DNA from: an uncultured Flammeovirgaceae bacterium
GTDB lineage: Bacteria > Bacteroidota > Bacteroidia > Cytophagales > Cyclobacteriaceae
Length of the DNA stretch: 5,352 bases
NCBI GenBank assembly: GCA_946480685.1
Contig: CAMLLI010000372.1
Coordinates: 1-5,352 of the forward strand
Reading direction: 5' to 3'
The position numbers were made by a program, and so were the translations under genes. The notes beneath the pieces were generated by a model, which saw only the letters and a list, made by a program, of their open reading frames with translations, did no database searches and was not told where the DNA came from. Below, piece after piece: positions 5,261 to 5,352 of the stretch (within the stretch, counting starts at the first letter, position 1; the number at the start of each line of letters is the position of its first letter).

Positions 5261-5352
5261 CGGTTATCACTGGTGCGATGGATGAGGTTGATGCCTAACT
5301 TCTTCTTCAGATTCTGAATATATACATCGATTGACGTATCGAACAGGTATAT
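5239..5352 (-). CDS. C-terminal end of a winged-helix (OmpR/PhoB-type) transcriptional regulator, cut by right edge
   Basis: On the minus strand 37 codons run from the window edge to a TAA at 5239-5241. The peptide ends DTSIDVYIQNLKKKLG, then INLIHRTSDNRYRLDYR. This matches the recognition helix of the OmpR/PhoB Trans_reg_C domain (typical form VDVHIRRLRKKLG) and the closing wing hairpin (typical form TVRGVGYRL). The wing here has SDNRYRL instead of the usual G-x-GYRL, so it is a divergent member. The domain is usually attached to an N-terminal receiver, which would lie outside the window, so whether this is a response regulator, and whether it pairs with the orphan kinase at 320-2251, cannot be decided here. 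It converges on the OmpH-like gene with only 9 bp between the stops. Confidence 0.65.
   Translation of the reverse strand: MYLFDTSIDVYIQNLKKKLGINLIHRTSDNRYRLDYR

Noticed and set aside
1..5352. Insertion sequence, CRISPR array, phage or defence island
   Set aside because: No transposase, terminal repeats, regularly spaced repeats, integrase or known defence domains are visible on either strand.

Overview
The window looks like chromosomal DNA from a Bacteroidota bacterium, most likely of the Chitinophagaceae type. This rests on the protein families present: a histidine kinase with periplasmic TPRs, a Crp/Fnr regulator with a 'KYIASYLGIT..SLSRIRK' helix-turn-helix, an AraC regulator with the 'FIKDFKAFTGETP' ending, and a stand-alone OmpH/Skp-like protein. 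Shine-Dalgarno signals are mostly weak, and one promoter (TACATTTG) matches the phylum's TAnnTTTG -7 consensus. The assignment is inferred from family features, not from a database search.

Layout. Positions 1-78 (minus) hold the first 26 codons of an endonuclease/exonuclease/phosphatase (EEP) family protein that runs off the left edge. After a 241-bp AT-rich gap, a large minus-strand gene (320-2251) encodes a TPR sensor histidine kinase with no receiver domain and no complete response regulator next to it. A 171-bp divergent intergenic region (2252-2422) carries three nested or adjacent inverted repeats, one of which places the kinase's ribosome-binding site in a hairpin loop. Reading right from there are three same-strand genes: a Crp/Fnr regulator (2423-3007), an uncharacterised polytopic membrane protein of about 7 helices (3078-3782), and an AraC-type regulator (3809-4582). 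The AraC gene has its own candidate promoter, placed so close to the ATG that the mRNA would be nearly leaderless. A stand-alone OmpH/Skp-like periplasmic protein follows (4684-5229). It converges on the C-terminal end of a minus-strand winged-helix, OmpR-type regulator (5239-5352) that is cut by the right edge.

How the genes may work together. This is mainly a regulatory neighbourhood: one sensor kinase, three transcription factors and one unknown membrane protein. The Crp/Fnr, membrane protein and AraC genes form a plausible regulatory cassette, with the membrane protein either the regulated output or a membrane sensor for one of the regulators. That link is inference from gene order. I see no mobile element, CRISPR array, tRNA or rRNA. 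The most interesting items are the uncharacterised membrane protein between two regulators, the palindrome-rich divergent control region, and the nearly leaderless AraC promoter.
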